From NCBI GenBank assembly GCA_951799405.1, contig OX637350.1, positions 8,169,852-8,233,851 on the forward strand: 64,000 nucleotides of DNA, read 5' to 3'. This DNA is from Agapetus fuscipes. Its lineage: Eukaryota > Arthropoda > Insecta > Trichoptera > Glossosomatidae. Both the position numbers and the translations under genes were made by a program. Numbering within the stretch: position 1 is the first letter of the stretch; the number at the start of each line of letters is the position of its first letter. This document shows, piece by piece, positions 43,237 through 53,372 of this stretch. A model generated the notes under the pieces. It did no database searches and was not told where the DNA came from. It was given only the letters and a program-made list of their open reading frames with translations.

Positions 43237-44047
43237 GGCAGTAGTGGTGCCTCACACAACGAACTTAATTCGTTCCGGGAGCAAGTTTGTTATGCGAAAA
43301 GTTCGTTATGTGAAACGCGTTTTCCCATAACAATACATGGTAAAAAAAATAATTCGTTCTGTAGCATAAAATATGCTAAGATGACATAAAAAAAGATAAT
43401 TTTTTTGTTATTATTTTTATTTAGATACATCTAACAAAAACATATTTTTTTTAATTTTAAGACACACTAAGTAGAGTCTACCGAATCTTGCACATCTTCA
43501 TCCATTTTCTGCTTTTTGGCCGATGGTTTCATGAAAAACCTGTCCAAAGTCGTTTGTTTTTCTCTTTTCTCCAACATCTGCCGGAAATAACGGACAAGAG
43601 TATCGGAGTAAAGATCGTTGATCCTGTTTACTTCATCTGAATCCAGATAGTGGGCATTGGTAAACTCCTGAACTGCTTTCCATTTATTTCCTGTTTCATT
43701 TCAACAGAAATCACCTTCCTGCTTTTATTAGAAGCCATGATATAAAAAAAATATTGAGTTTAACTTAAAAAGACGACTGCCTTGATACGTGCGTGATTTA
43801 ATTCGTAATGAAGAACGATTGCCGCGATACGTGCGTAAGTTAAACGCAGTGACTACAGTGCCTGCGCGGGAGTATGCAATACATCGGCAGCGATCGTGGA
43901 AGCTCGGGCGAAGCAGTCGTGGAAGCTCGGGCGACTTCGTTGTGTGAAGCGAAGTTCGTTGTATGAATCGTGAAATGAACGAACAGGAAGTTCGTTGTGT
44001 GCAGCGTTCGCTGTGCGAGGCGTTCGTTGTGTGAGGCACCACTGTTA
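43237..44047 (-). mobile_element. Tigger-like (pogo) element, internally deleted
   Basis: The ends carry the inverted repeat agtggtgcctcacacaacg (left near 43242) and its complement (ending near 44043). Subterminal repeats of the gttcgttgtgtgaagcg type are abundant. The interior keeps only the two ends of a transposase gene on the minus strand. The extreme end bases and target duplication could not be fixed. Confidence 0.75.
43460..43738 (-). pseudogene. Tigger-like transposase, N and C ends only
   Basis: The minus strand starts ATG at 43736-43738 and reads MASNKSRKVISVEMKQEI, which resembles the start of the CENP-B/pogo-type DNA-binding domain. It then jumps, in another frame, to a C-terminal segment with VNRINDLYSDTLVRYFRQ and MLEKREKQTTLDRFFMKP before a stop near 43462. 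The TTLDRFF-KP motif is the usual end of Tigger transposases. The central helix-turn-helix and DDE catalytic domain are deleted, so no active protein can be made. Confidence 0.7.
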
Positions 44048-44296
44048 CTTTAAATTAAGATTTTTTAAATTTTAATTCTTTATAGTGAACTCAGAAATAG
44101 CAATATTTATTTACTTGTACGCACGTCAATAAATATATATTTTTAATACTACCATGAAGATATCAAAAACAGTTTTTCCACACAATGCTTTGAGTGGAAT
44201 CATCATATTTTTTCACAGAGCTTTTTAACAAGTGGGTGAAAACATATCCCCGTAACAAGGCACCTGAGCCACGTGCGGAAACAGATAGCTGAGCTC

Positions 44297-44450
44297 TACG
44301 CTAAGTATTAAAAAACTTAACGTCTAAACTCAGCCATCGAGTTTTACAAAAATGTATGGAAATTGTACCGCTCACTAGAAGCGCCGTTTTAGTTTGCGTA
44401 CATTGTTTTTTGTAAACGATTTTATACATAATGTTTGATACTTGGGTTGG
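44297..44450. mobile_element. Palindromic MITE M1, copy
   Basis: It begins acgctaagtattaaaaaac and ends tgtttgatacttgggttgg; the centre is ctcactagaagcgccgttt. Another copy starts only 80 bp downstream. Confidence 0.78.
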
Positions 44451-44531
44451 TGTACTTGGTATGGAGTGTGTAGAAGAGGGAAAGGAACAATGGTGCTGCC
44501 AGCACTCGCAAAGTGGTTTGCTTTCGTCCTG

Positions 44532-44689
44532 TACCCAAGTATAAAACTTTACGTATAAACTCAACGACAACGTTTATCAAGAAATGCTTGTTCAATAAAA
44601 CAGCGCCTCTAATGAGTGTTTTAGATTGTATACCTTTTTGGTAAAACGCTATGGCTGAGTTTAAACGTGAAGTGTTGTACTTGGGGTGC
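44532..44689. mobile_element. Palindromic MITE M1, well preserved copy
   Basis: The ends are tacccaagtataaaacttta and gtgttgtacttggggtgc. Inner arms cgtataaactcaacgac and ctatggctgagtttaaac flank aaacagcgcctctaatgagtg. It is among the best copies for defining the consensus. Confidence 0.82.
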
Positions 44690-44959
44690 TGATTATTTTT
44701 TCAATTGCACAACAGTTTTTGGCTTTTGATGCCGGCGAGCTTGATTGTTCTGCGAGATCATTCCCGCTCTCTGAAAACATTTTTTGTGTATTTTTCATTG
44801 TGAAAAAATATTTCTATAATGCTTCCTGTCTGCCGGCTCACTGCTGCTGTGATGAGAGACAACAATGATACACTTTTTGTGTGTTTTTGTGTTTGAAATG
44901 TTTTTTCATGTGGGATGTCTACCGTCGCATTCGCTGTTCTAAATCCATACTACCATACC

Positions 44960-45030
44960 AATGTGGTCACTAGCTTAGTGGTTAGAGCATCCATTCAACT
45001 ACAGCAGTGGTTCCTAACTGGACCACTACT
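44960..45030 (+). repeat. tRNA-like head cut by hAT-like terminus
   Basis: ggtcactagcttagtggtta followed by gagcatccattc looks like the 5' half of a tRNA (box A). It stops at cagtggttcctaactgg (45008-45024), which resembles a hAT terminal repeat. No box B or opposite hAT end was found. Confidence 0.4.
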
Positions 45031-45092
45031 GGGGTGGAAGTCTCGACGGCCGTCGATAGATTTTACCGTATCGATTTGAAGATAGGATGAAA

Positions 45093-45170
45093 AAAAACAT
45101 GGCGGCTAATTAACAGCTGATCCATTTTATATGGAACAACGATCAGCTGTTCAGGCACCGCCATGTTTTA
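45093..45170. repeat. Short palindrome (MITE-6)
   Basis: Arms 45093-45122 and 45141-45170 pair with few mismatches: aaaaacatggcggctaatta and cagctgatc on the left, gatcagctgttcaggcaccg and ccatgtttta on the right. An 18-bp loop separates them. The word acaacatggcggcttaa recurs near 63076. Confidence 0.7.
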
Positions 45171-45398
45171 TTATGGTCCATATCATCCAGGACCATATCA
45201 TACCTGGCATCCATCATACAAAACAGATTCACATTCTTGAACCTTGTGGTCTCTGATGATAACAAAACCATCGCAGTGACATACTGTTTGAAGTAAAATG
45301 ATCCTTGTTCTATTTTGATGGTATTGTGTGTGGCTCTAATTGAGGTATCATTGCAGTGAATTCACAAAATTGCTCTTCGAAAAATGACAAATTAATAA

Positions 45399-45507
45399 TG
45401 TAAAAAAAAACACAGTTTTTCTTCATGGCTTAATTTATTTCTTCAAGCGTTTGAGGAAATTAATCCACTCGTCAAGAAAAACGTTGTGTTTTATTTTTAC
45501 ATAATTT
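45399..45507. repeat. Palindromic MITE-5, copy 3
   Basis: The left arm cacagtttttcttcatgg ... cttcaagcg pairs with the right arm ttaatccactcgtcaagaaa ... cgttgtg. It is the most complete member of the family of 40-168. Confidence 0.65.
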
Positions 45508-45843
45508 AAAATGAATCTTCAAAACTGCACAATACACAAACCCTTAAACTGTTATGTTAATATTATTAAAACCTGATTGAGTACCAGTATTTCTTTTTTC
45601 AGAATGAAATCATATTCTGGAATTCGTGTTAATGTTATTACTTATAACACTCATATCTTTAAAACCCCCTAAAAATTCAAGGTAGCCTTTTCATCAAAAA
45701 AATATTTTCCCCTACAATAAATTTACAGTCGAGAATTAAATCTATCTCGTTCTTATATCTTTTCCCGGTATTTTCCTTTCTCCCCATTTTTCCCTCCACA
45801 ATAAGAGTGTTGTGTGTATTGAGCCCTGACATTTTGCTTGCAG

Positions 45844-45957
45844 CTTCCTCCCGGCGGATGGGCCTTCACAACTTATCCTGAATCAACAAGTGCGCCTGCC
45901 ACGGCCTCTCATGAGTGGCGGGAGGGACTTCCCAGAGCGTCTCACACCCAACACATA
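45844..45957 (+). CDS. Candidate internal exon
   Basis: A branch-point-like ccctgac and a pyrimidine-rich acattttgcttgcag precede position 45844, and a strong donor (GTGAGT) starts at 45958. The 114-bp interval is GC-richer than its flanks and divisible by three. One phase reads FLPADGPSQLILNQQVRLPR, then PLMSGGRDFPERLTPNT, with no stop; a second phase is open too. I do not recognise the protein. No partner exon was identified, so it could be a chance splice pair. Confidence 0.4.
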
Positions 45958-46011
45958 GTGAGTAACAACTACTTCTCCTTTTCTATTCATCTACCTGCCC
46001 ACTAAACGACA

Positions 46012-46447
46012 ACAATCTAATCTAAGTTGCAAAGATGTGTAACATTAGGGATTCACATTATATGCATTCTCACAAGCCGACACCGTATGCTCATACCCTC
46101 CTCATACCTGTCCTGTATGTATGCAGAAAGACCCACAGCACGTGGACGCTCATACAAAGATATATATTTTCTGAAGTGGTGGAAGGCCTTCCCGTGAAGT
46201 AAAAGCAACGGCATGACAAAACAATATATCTTCTATGTCAGAGGCGTGCCCATAACTCTAAAAAAAATGGACACATAGCGTTGTGTACATACCGCATGTA
46301 GACTTACAATATAACAACCCAAGTCTCAAATGAACATACACCCTGCAACTTTTGCCGACCTTCCCTGAAACAAGGTTGACATTGGCAAAGTGAACCATTT
46401 TTTACAGCATGGGTGGTCGGCCGCATACCAACCTATAAGTCAAGGAA
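46012..46447 (-). repeat. D-tail repeat, interrupted
   Basis: The 3' block (46012-46080, caatctaatctaagttgcaa) and the 5' block (46293-46447, ending ccaacctataagtcaagga) are separated by about 210 bp of other sequence. A plus-oriented D-tail fragment follows at once, making a head-to-head pair. Confidence 0.7.
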
Positions 46448-46449
46448 CA

Positions 46450-46588
46450 TGCACATTTGAGATTTTCTTTTTAAGTTGTAGGTTCACATGCGGCATGCTC
46501 AAGCGCGAACTTGTACGTGTCTGCTTGTGAGAATGCATGTAATGTGAATCCCCAATGTTACATATCTGTGCAACTTAGATGAGATTAT
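46450..46588 (+). repeat. D-tail repeat, 3' half
   Basis: It starts in catttgagattttc, keeps cacatgcggcatgctcaagc and tgtctgcttgtgagaatgc, and ends gcaacttagatgagatta. It abuts the 5' end of the minus copy. Confidence 0.7.
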
Positions 46589-47160
46589 TATTATTGTTGT
46601 CACTGCTTAATAAAAGTGTAATAGGTATTTCATTAAATACTTCATCTGCCTCCAACTTACATAACTTCTCATAAGCAAGAGATACAGCGCCCTACGAAAT
46701 AAATACATATATGTCTTCTTTATTAAAGGTCTCTGTCATTTACAGCGTATACATTACGCAGTTTAGTCCTTTCATTTGGTCCGCCGTATACACGCGCACA
46801 AGACTTACTATTGTGTCTACAGTGGTTCCATGGTAGAACGACACAGTCACAAAACGATGCATGACAAAACGGCACATGGCAGCATGACACATGACTTAAA
46901 AAAACATGACAGAATACATTATAGAACGATATATGACAAACCGACGCATGACATAGCTACACATAAAAGAACCGACACATGACAGAATAACACATGACAG
47001 AATAACACATGACAGAACGACACATGACTGAACATCACAATGAAAAACTTCACAAGACAATACATCTCATACCTAAAACAGAACAAACCATTAACGGCAC
47101 ATGAAAAAACATCGTCATAATGATGTATTTTCTATGCTGTTTTGTCACAGTGTTTTTTTT

Positions 47161-47395
47161 TAAATAGATTTGTGAAGAAGAGTGCAATTCACCTACCTAT
47201 TCTGCCTGGCCCAGAAACAGGTATTATTAAATAATTATAGTATATTATAATGAATTATCAATTATTAACTACCAATGTCATCTGTTGAACCAGGGTCAAA
47301 GTTATGGTCAATGAACCCAAGCGGGTATTTAACCAGAGTTATTCTATTCCAAATACGCTAGAAAGATCAGCCACTTGACCCTCGGCCATAACACA
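47161..47395 (-). mobile_element. SINE-2 in FB-1 loop
   Basis: The minus strand reads gttatggccgagggtcaagt, the decayed box B region (ctggttaaatacccgcttgg), accataactttgaccctggt, then ggccaggcagaataggtagg and a 3' end cactcttcttcacaaatct, as in 3525-3750. It has an extra AT-rich segment in the body. Confidence 0.75.
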
Positions 47396-47407
47396 GACAC
47401 GTTTTGT

Positions 47408-47597
47408 CATACCCCTGTTACAGGGAAGGACGGCAAGAGTTGCAGGGTGTACATATGTCCATTTGAGATTTGGTTTTTATGTTGTAGGCTCACATGAGGC
47501 ATGTGCAAGCGCGAACTTGTACATGTCTGGTTGTGAGAATGCATGTAATGTGAATCTCCAATGTAACATATCTTTGCAACTTAGATTAGATTAGATG
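47408..47597 (+). repeat. D-tail repeat in FB-1 loop, 5'-truncated
   Basis: It runs from acccctgttacagggaagg through gcaagcgcgaacttgtacat to gcaacttagattagattag. It is inserted right beside the right arm of FB-1. Confidence 0.75.
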
Positions 47598-48321
47598 TAC
47601 TGTCATTGTGATACTCTTTCATGTAGAGTTCTGTCATGTGTCAGTATGTCATGTGTCGTTCTGTCATGTGTCGTTCTGTCATGTGTCAGTATGTCATGTG
47701 TCGTTCAGTCATGTGTCGTTTTGTCATGTGTCGTTATGCCATGTATCGTTTTGTCACTGTGCCGTTCTACCCTGTCACCGTCTTGAGTGTATGAGGTTTC
47801 CTTCCCATTGTGTGTGTTGCCAGGGAATAAAGACCCTCCGAAGAATTTATATGAAACTCAGCCGTCGTCCCCTGAAATAGCGCTCCTACAATTATATCAT
47901 TCTAAAACCGGCGAGCTGCGTCTGCGCTCTGCTAAATTCATATTTTCTCTCTTCATTTTCCGTACAATATTTTCTTTTTTTTTAATATCAAAGAGAGTAT
48001 TGCATTCAGAGTCGGCAGAAATACTTTTTGTTTTGTTCAATTAAGTGTGAATAATTTTAATCCACTTGGTTGAACCTTTGAATTATACTTTTCGTGTTTT
48101 CTTAATAATAACTTACTTCGATGTTATGTAATCTTAGCTGCGTTGACGGATTAAGTTGGCTTATTACGTGTGACTGTGACAAAACATGAGTCGTATTGAA
48201 CCAAAGGCGGCAACCTAGGTTTTATTTTTCGAAAAATATAATACAGATATTTTTTTCTGTTTCCATCATCGTATTTTCGAAAAAATCCCAGATTTCCGTC
48301 TATTCAAAATTATGCAGACTC

Positions 48322-48561
48322 CTCGACTGATAGGTTAGTCTAATGCTGACCCTCCACGCTGCCAAAACTTGGTCCATTTCTACCAATGCCACCCCGGTTT
48401 CAGGGGTTACAAAGCTTATGTTCATCTGAGGTTTTGTGTTTTTTTTTTTTACTTATATTACAAGCTGCATGTGTAAGCGCGAACTCACATGTGCCTGCTT
48501 GGGAATATGAATTTAATATATCTTAAATGCCAATATATCTTTGCAACCTAGATTATAGATG
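48322..48561 (+). repeat. D-tail repeat
   Basis: It has the usual 5' start (cctcgactgataggttagtc), the accccggtttcagggg block with a small deletion, a T-run, and the end ttgcaacctagattatagat. Confidence 0.75.
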
Positions 48562-49965
48562 GAGCCTTCCCAATTCACTGATTATAAGAAATCACTTCGT
48601 TAAATATCAAATTTCAAGGCAGCGTAATGTCAATTCTGCAAGTGGACTCAACTTAAATCTATAGATTATACATAGACTGTATGAGACAGTTCGTCTTTTT
48701 CATCAAATTGTCAATCCAATTCCATTCCCATTCAGCACGTAATCTTTACAGGAAAGTTTTCCCTGACAACTAATAAGTTATTAAGTAGGCGAAATCTTCT
48801 ACAATTAAAAGCCAATCGCAAATAATAATTTCTGTTGAAAAGTTTGCACGGAATCGGCGCAATTTCGCGCCGGCTCATAAATCTCCAAATTGCTTCAATG
48901 ACTTCTCATTCATTTAACTTAATTTATCGCGTTCCGGCAGTATTTTGTTTTTCCCCGTACTAAAGCAAATTCACGTCCGAGCTCATATCTATATAACGGG
49001 GGGTTCGTGTAGCGGACATAACATTTTTCGTTGACTACTCGGAAGTCTTGGTGATTTTTATTGGTCATTAATTTCATGGGTATTTTTCTTTTATTGTCTT
49101 GAAGGTCAACCCACAAAACTGTAATAGCGTAACTTCCTATTCGGCTATTTTTAAGTTGCTACGACAGATCGAAAATTGTTGAGTTATTTAAAAAAAACAT
49201 TCAAAGAAATACTATATTTGCGTATTCTAAATATTGATATTAAACGAGTCGTTAATGCATAACTTACGTACTATAAACTCGACGCTTTTTAGTATCTTAT
49301 TTAACGTAGCGTCGTTTGTTAATCGGGAGACACTAATATGGTCCGGTGAGAAAGGACGAACCTGCTAAATTATTTTAAATTGTAAAAAGATCAAATATTT
49401 TTACCATGAAGAAATGAAAAAAAAACAACTTCTGATCTTAAAGTTAAATAGAAATTTAACCAATTATATAAACACAAAAAAATATAAACAAAATACATTT
49501 TTATGTAACTGTTTATTTTTCTCACTTTGCTGTACACAGATCGCCAGCCCATCGTTGAACCTTCAAGCATAAAAATTACTACCGTATTAGAATGAATAAA
49601 ATTTATTGCCATCAATAAATTTCAGCTTTTACTTTTTTTATGTTTTACCATTAATGCTACATCGGCCGGCAGTACACTTTGAGGGAAGGAATCTCTGCCC
49701 TGCTGAGGTTTCTCTGAGGTTTCTTTGAGGCGTTGGGGGGCGGCTTGGTGCTAATTGGGCGGCCCGCCTACCGCCGCCCTGGGAGCGTGGGCGAGATACA
49801 ACAAATCGGAAACCGCCCAGCCCGCCCCCCTCGCACCCTGAACATCGAAATAAATTACTTCGGATAGGAAGTTGAAGGCAGCTCTAAGAAAAAAAATGTT
49901 GGAATTTCATAACTGTAGGCTTTCAACTTACCTGGTAAATAAGTTGAGTAGACAGTCTATCATCT
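48562..49965. other. Unassigned; GC-rich patch 49725-49830
   Basis: The patch is strikingly G/C-rich (ggcgttggggggcggcttgg, cgcctaccgccgccctggg) and flanked by AT-rich DNA. I find no open, splice-bounded frame. The words tttctctgaggtttctttgagg show a short duplication just before it. Confidence 0.35.
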
Positions 49966-50040
49966 ATAATTTAACTCACAAAGATAAATTAACATTCAGG
50001 GTTCATAATAAATGTATTCCTAATAATAAAAAAATAATAA
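49966..50040 (-). repeat. D-tail repeat fragment
   Basis: catctataatttaactcacaaag, aacattcagggttcat and aaatgtattcc match the 3' block of the family. It is cut short next to the LINE-B insertion. Confidence 0.55.
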
Positions 50041-51550
50041 TTGGACAATTTGTATACAGCGCCGTTTAGTGGCACTAGCCACCTCAAGGGCGCTTTTATG
50101 TGTTGAAGCTTCTGTTAAACAAATGTGTCTTAAGCAACTTCCTGAAACTGCCAACACTGGTCTCTGTTCTCAACTCCAGAGGTAGACTATTCCAGCAGGA
50201 TGGACCAGCCGAACTAAAAGCCCTGTCTCCGAAACCAGTTCTGTTCCGTCGAAGAGGCAGTTGAAGCCTGTTTACGGCGTCACTCTGTGCAGAACGAAGA
50301 GTGCATCGTTTTCCACCTATCTGGTCGACTCTGCACAATTCACACAAGTACGATGGGGCAACTCCTCTGAGGGCATTAAAAACAGAAACACATATTTTGT
50401 ACTCAATCCTCTCTGGGACTCGCAGCCAATGAAGGCGCCGCAACGGAGGAGAGACATGGTCAGTTTTTCGTCCTCCCAAAAGTAATTTGGCTGCAGCATT
50501 AAAGACGGACTGCAGTCTAGACTGCTGAAACCTTGGAAGACCCCAGAACAGACCATTGCAATAATCCAGTCTCGACACAACAAAGGACGCAATGAGAATC
50601 TTAGCAGCTTTGGATGTCAAACAGTTTCTGACCCATCTCAACTGCCTCAGGTGAAAAAAACAGGAGCTCACAGTCGAGCTTATTTGCGTACTCATGGAGA
50701 GAGTGTTGTCAAGATGGACCCCAAGAAACTTAATTGAGCTAGATGGATATACATCCAGGCCCATTACTTTAATTGGTGAAGAGCCAAGCAAGTGTTTCCT
50801 ACCAGGAGACGACATCCAGATGAATTCTGTCTTGTCTGGATTCATTCTAAGGCGACACCTTGCCATCCACTCAGCCACCACTTCAATGCACCGGACCATC
50901 TCAAGACTACAGGCATCTGTCATAGATGGCTGACAGAAACGACAAAGTAGAATATCATCAGCATAAGAATAGTAGCTGGTGCCGTTCATCAGTACAGTGC
51001 TCTCAAGATCATTTGTGTACAGGGTAAAAAGTAAAGGCCCGAGCACAGATCCCTGAGGCACACCACAGTCCATGGGCATACCTGATGACTCACCATCAAC
51101 ATCCACAGTCTGACATCTGCCTTTCAGATATGAAGATAGCAATTTAGATACTCCTCCTCGGACTCCGTACAACCTATCAAGCTTAGTGATGAGTATACTG
51201 TGATCAACAGTGTCGAAGGCAGCGCTCATGTCAAGTACTGCCACCATGGCAAGAGCACCGTCCCCAACCGCAGCTATCACATCATTCACAATGCGAAGTA
51301 AGGCAGTCTCAGTGGAATGAGCTTTTCTATATGCTGACTGAAACTTAGACAGATATCCGCCTCGCTCCATGTGCTGAGTGAGTTGCCAAACAACGGCCTT
51401 CTCAATAATTTTCGATATAAAAGGAACGGACGACACAGGTCTATAATTTTCCACAGAATCAGCTGGAAGGCTTGATTTTTTGAGAATTGGTGTAACAATT
51501 GATTTTTTAAGTCCTACAAGCAAATACAAACGCTGCATTTGGACAATTTG
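50041..51550 (-). mobile_element. LINE-B insertion with 12-bp target duplication
   Basis: The element spans 50053-51538 and is bracketed by ttggacaatttg at 50041-50052 and 51539-51550. It is 5'-truncated and keeps most of the reverse-transcriptase region plus the short 3' UTR (aaaagcgcccttgaggtgg, ctagtgccactaaacggcgct in minus reading). The long open frame and perfect duplication argue for a recent insertion. It landed between D-tail sequences. Confidence 0.88.
50096..51538 (-). CDS. LINE-B reverse transcriptase, partial ORF
   Basis: The 480-residue frame encodes the RT region of a CR1/L2-type LINE, which would copy LINE RNA into DNA at a nicked target. Visible motifs: NYRPVS (31-36), LDMSAAFDTVDH with catalytic D103 (102-113), GVPQGSVLGP (159-168), YADD with D194-D195 (192-195), LGVHLD (272-277), SRLDYCNG (322-329) and a C-terminal FGDRAFSSAGPSCWNSLP block. 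The frame runs without stops to 50096. The first Met lies exactly at the truncation point and is fortuitous; the N-terminal part, including any endonuclease domain, is missing. It should be immobile unless helped in trans. Confidence 0.9.
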   Translation of the reverse strand: MQRLYLLVGLKKSIVTPILKKSSLPADSVENYRPVSSVPFISKIIEKAVVWQLTQHMERGGYLSKFQSAYRKAHSTETALLRIVNDVIAAVGDGALAMVAVLDMSAAFDTVDHSILITKLDRLYGVRGGVSKLLSSYLKGRCQTVDVDGESSGMPMDCGVPQGSVLGPLLFTLYTNDLESTVLMNGTSYYSYADDILLCRFCQPSMTDACSLEMVRCIEVVAEWMARCRLRMNPDKTEFIWMSSPGRKHLLGSSPIKVMGLDVYPSSSIKFLGVHLDNTLSMSTQISSTVSSCFFHLRQLRWVRNCLTSKAAKILIASFVVSRLDYCNGLFWGLPRFQQSRLQSVFNAAAKLLLGGRKTDHVSPPLRRLHWLRVPERIEYKICVSVFNALRGVAPSYLCELCRVDQIGGKRCTLRSAQSDAVNRLQLPLRRNRTGFGDRAFSSAGPSCWNSLPLELRTETSVGSFRKLLKTHLFNRSFNT

Positions 51551-51808
51551 ATCTATAATAATCTATAATCTAAGTTGCAAGGATATATTCATTTAAAGCT
51601 CTCAGATGTATGCCCACAAACCAACACGTGTAGTTCGCGCTTACAAATGCTGAATGTGTACTTACAAATAAAATTCAAACCTCAAATGAACATAAGCCCC
51701 ACATGTTTTGCCGACCTTCCCTGACACAGGGGTGGCATTGGCAAAGTGAACCATTTTTTTACAGTATGGGTGGTTAGCCTCATACCAACCTATAAGTCAA
51801 GGAATACG
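51551..51808 (-). repeat. D-tail repeat, complete
   Basis: In plus-strand reading it goes from atctataataatctataatc, the tandem tail, to accaacctataagtcaagga. It carries the same aaagctctcagatgtatgcc variant as 16281-16522, suggesting a subfamily. Confidence 0.82.
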
Positions 51809-51965
51809 AATAATAAATTACATTTAAGTACAAAAAAAATAACAAAACCTTAAAAAAAAATATATTAGTTCTTAATTAATTAGTAGTTAATGGATTAGTT
51901 CAGAAAAAACGACGGGTACTTAGAAACTTCATAGGAACACATAAAACGATTATCTAATTAAGTGA

Positions 51966-52060
51966 TTGGCATCAGGCTGACCTCTCAACCTGTAAAAATA
52001 AATATATGTCACACGGCGATGATATGCCTTCGAAAAGTACTTACGAAGTTTCTTACCGAA
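51966..52060 (+). repeat. SINE-3 3' fragment, diverged
   Basis: ggcatcaggctgacctctca, acctgtaaaaataaatatat and cttcgaaaagtac follow the order of the SINE-3 end. Identity is low. Confidence 0.4.
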
Positions 52061-52527
52061 CGAACAACTTACATGCATGTTGCACTAAGGATGTTTCACA
52101 AAAAAATGGTAACAGATATTGTTATAAATCTCTTCTGCTTAGATTCTACATTTCTCTGTATTTTTTTTTTCATTCAAGCGTAGAAAATTCTTGTATAGGA
52201 AAATAGAAATGCCGTTAACTTGAATGTTAAATTGAATTATCTACGTCGATTGTCTGCAGAAGGGCATACAGGGAAACGGCATTACAATCCCCACTCGAGT
52301 CCTTCTAGCTTTTACTATAAACTGCTTGCAGCTGCTCTCGATAATGCTTATAGTATAGCCCCCTACACGTTCACTGTACATTCATGCACGTTCACCCATG
52401 CACAACATTCAAGAGTGATCATGTGGTGACAAAGTGTGAGTGAAAATAATTCAATGCACCAAAAAAATGCATGCAATGCACGACGTGGCAAGTTATACGA
52501 TATATGTTTCGTAGTTCCGTTGCGTTA

Positions 52528-52745
52528 TGATGATATTAGGATGATTTATTTGTTGAGCACTATTTTTGTGTGAATCACCACTCGCAAGCCCTCTGCCCTC
52601 TTGCCCTCTGCAAGCTTGGTCGTCGCCATAGAAAGCGCCAATATTCAAGCAAGACCCAGTTGCTGTAAGGCTGGATGGACCTTTGTTGACTGGTCTTTGG
52701 TAAAGGTACATATATTATTTTTTTAACCCAGCGAAGAGCATATTC
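52528..52745 (-). mobile_element. SINE-1, tail and body half
   Basis: In plus reading: ggatgatttatttgttgagc, a tail with a local duplication (gccctctgccctcttgccct), gacccagttgctgtaaggct and cccagcgaagagcatattc. It is broken here by LINE-D and continues at 53276. Confidence 0.8.
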
Positions 52746-53275
52746 TAATCAAATCTAATCTAATCTACGTTGCAAATATATGTAACAGTAAAGATGCACA
52801 TTATATGCATTTTCACAAGCAGACACGTAAAAGTTCTTGCTTAAACATGCCGCATGTGGACCTACAATATAAAAACCCGAATCTCAAATGAACATATACT
52901 CTGCAACTCCTGCTGACCTTCCCTGAAACAGGGGTGACATTGGCAAAGTGAACCATTTTCTACAGCATGGGTGGTCAGCTGCATACCAACCTATAAGTCA
53001 GGGAGCATACACAACATATTACAATTTTTTAAATCAACAAATATGTATGGACATCAAAAACTAAACAGAAAACCAATTCTAATTTGAAAAAACCCTAGCC
53101 GCCAACATTACAGATCAACCGCCATTTCTTTCTGTCCTTACATACTTCTTTCATTTCCTCCAGAGTCATAACCTTCTTCACACAGGCTCTCCTTTTCTCC
53201 AGAGTCATAACCTTTTTCATACAGGCTCTCCTTTTATTATGACTCCGGATATTCCATTCATTCGCAATTTCGGAA
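52746..53275 (-). mobile_element. LINE-D 3' portion inserted in SINE-1
   Basis: It holds the tandem tail and D-tail sequence (52746-53009), a spacer (53010-53090) homologous to 23817-23925, and the ORF end (53095-53275; CKDRKKWRLICNVGG-like, ending near 53110). A 39-bp in-frame duplication (cagagtcataacctt at 53161 and 53200) repeats 13 residues. It splits SINE-1. Confidence 0.8.
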
Positions 53276-53372
53276 ATATAAACAAATTTGAAAATCTAAA
53301 TGGTTTATTTTTTTGTGCTTCGCCGGGATTCGAACCCACAACCTTCCATGCTCCTCTACAGACCGGTCACGG
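53276..53372 (-). mobile_element. SINE-1, tRNA-head half
   Basis: tttgaaaatctaaatggttt, gtgcttcgccgggattcgaa and ccacaaccttccatg lead to ctacagaccggtcac, with a deletion inside the anticodon-arm region. It is the missing head of 52528-52745. Confidence 0.78.

Larger units (their letters stand above)
46823..47780. mobile_element. Foldback element FB-1, copy 2
   Basis: The left arm (46823-47155) carries units such as gacagaacgacacat and the centre marker accattaacggcacatgaaa. The right arm (47594-47780) has about ten 15-bp units of gtgtcgttctgtcat type. The outer ends match copy 1 swapped left to right, so the two copies are in opposite orientation. The loop contains SINE-2 and a D-tail repeat. 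Because 15 is a multiple of three, the arm is open in several frames (a repeated CHVSF peptide); this is not evidence of a gene. Confidence 0.78.

Noticed and set aside
43728..44042. 104-residue minus-strand frame as a gene
   Set aside because: It runs through the subterminal repeats of the Tigger-like element and is in a different frame from the transposase remnants.
47608..47880. Protein with CHVSF repeats
   Set aside because: The frame is produced by the 15-bp period of the FB-1 arm, which keeps several frames open. There is no start context or conserved domain.
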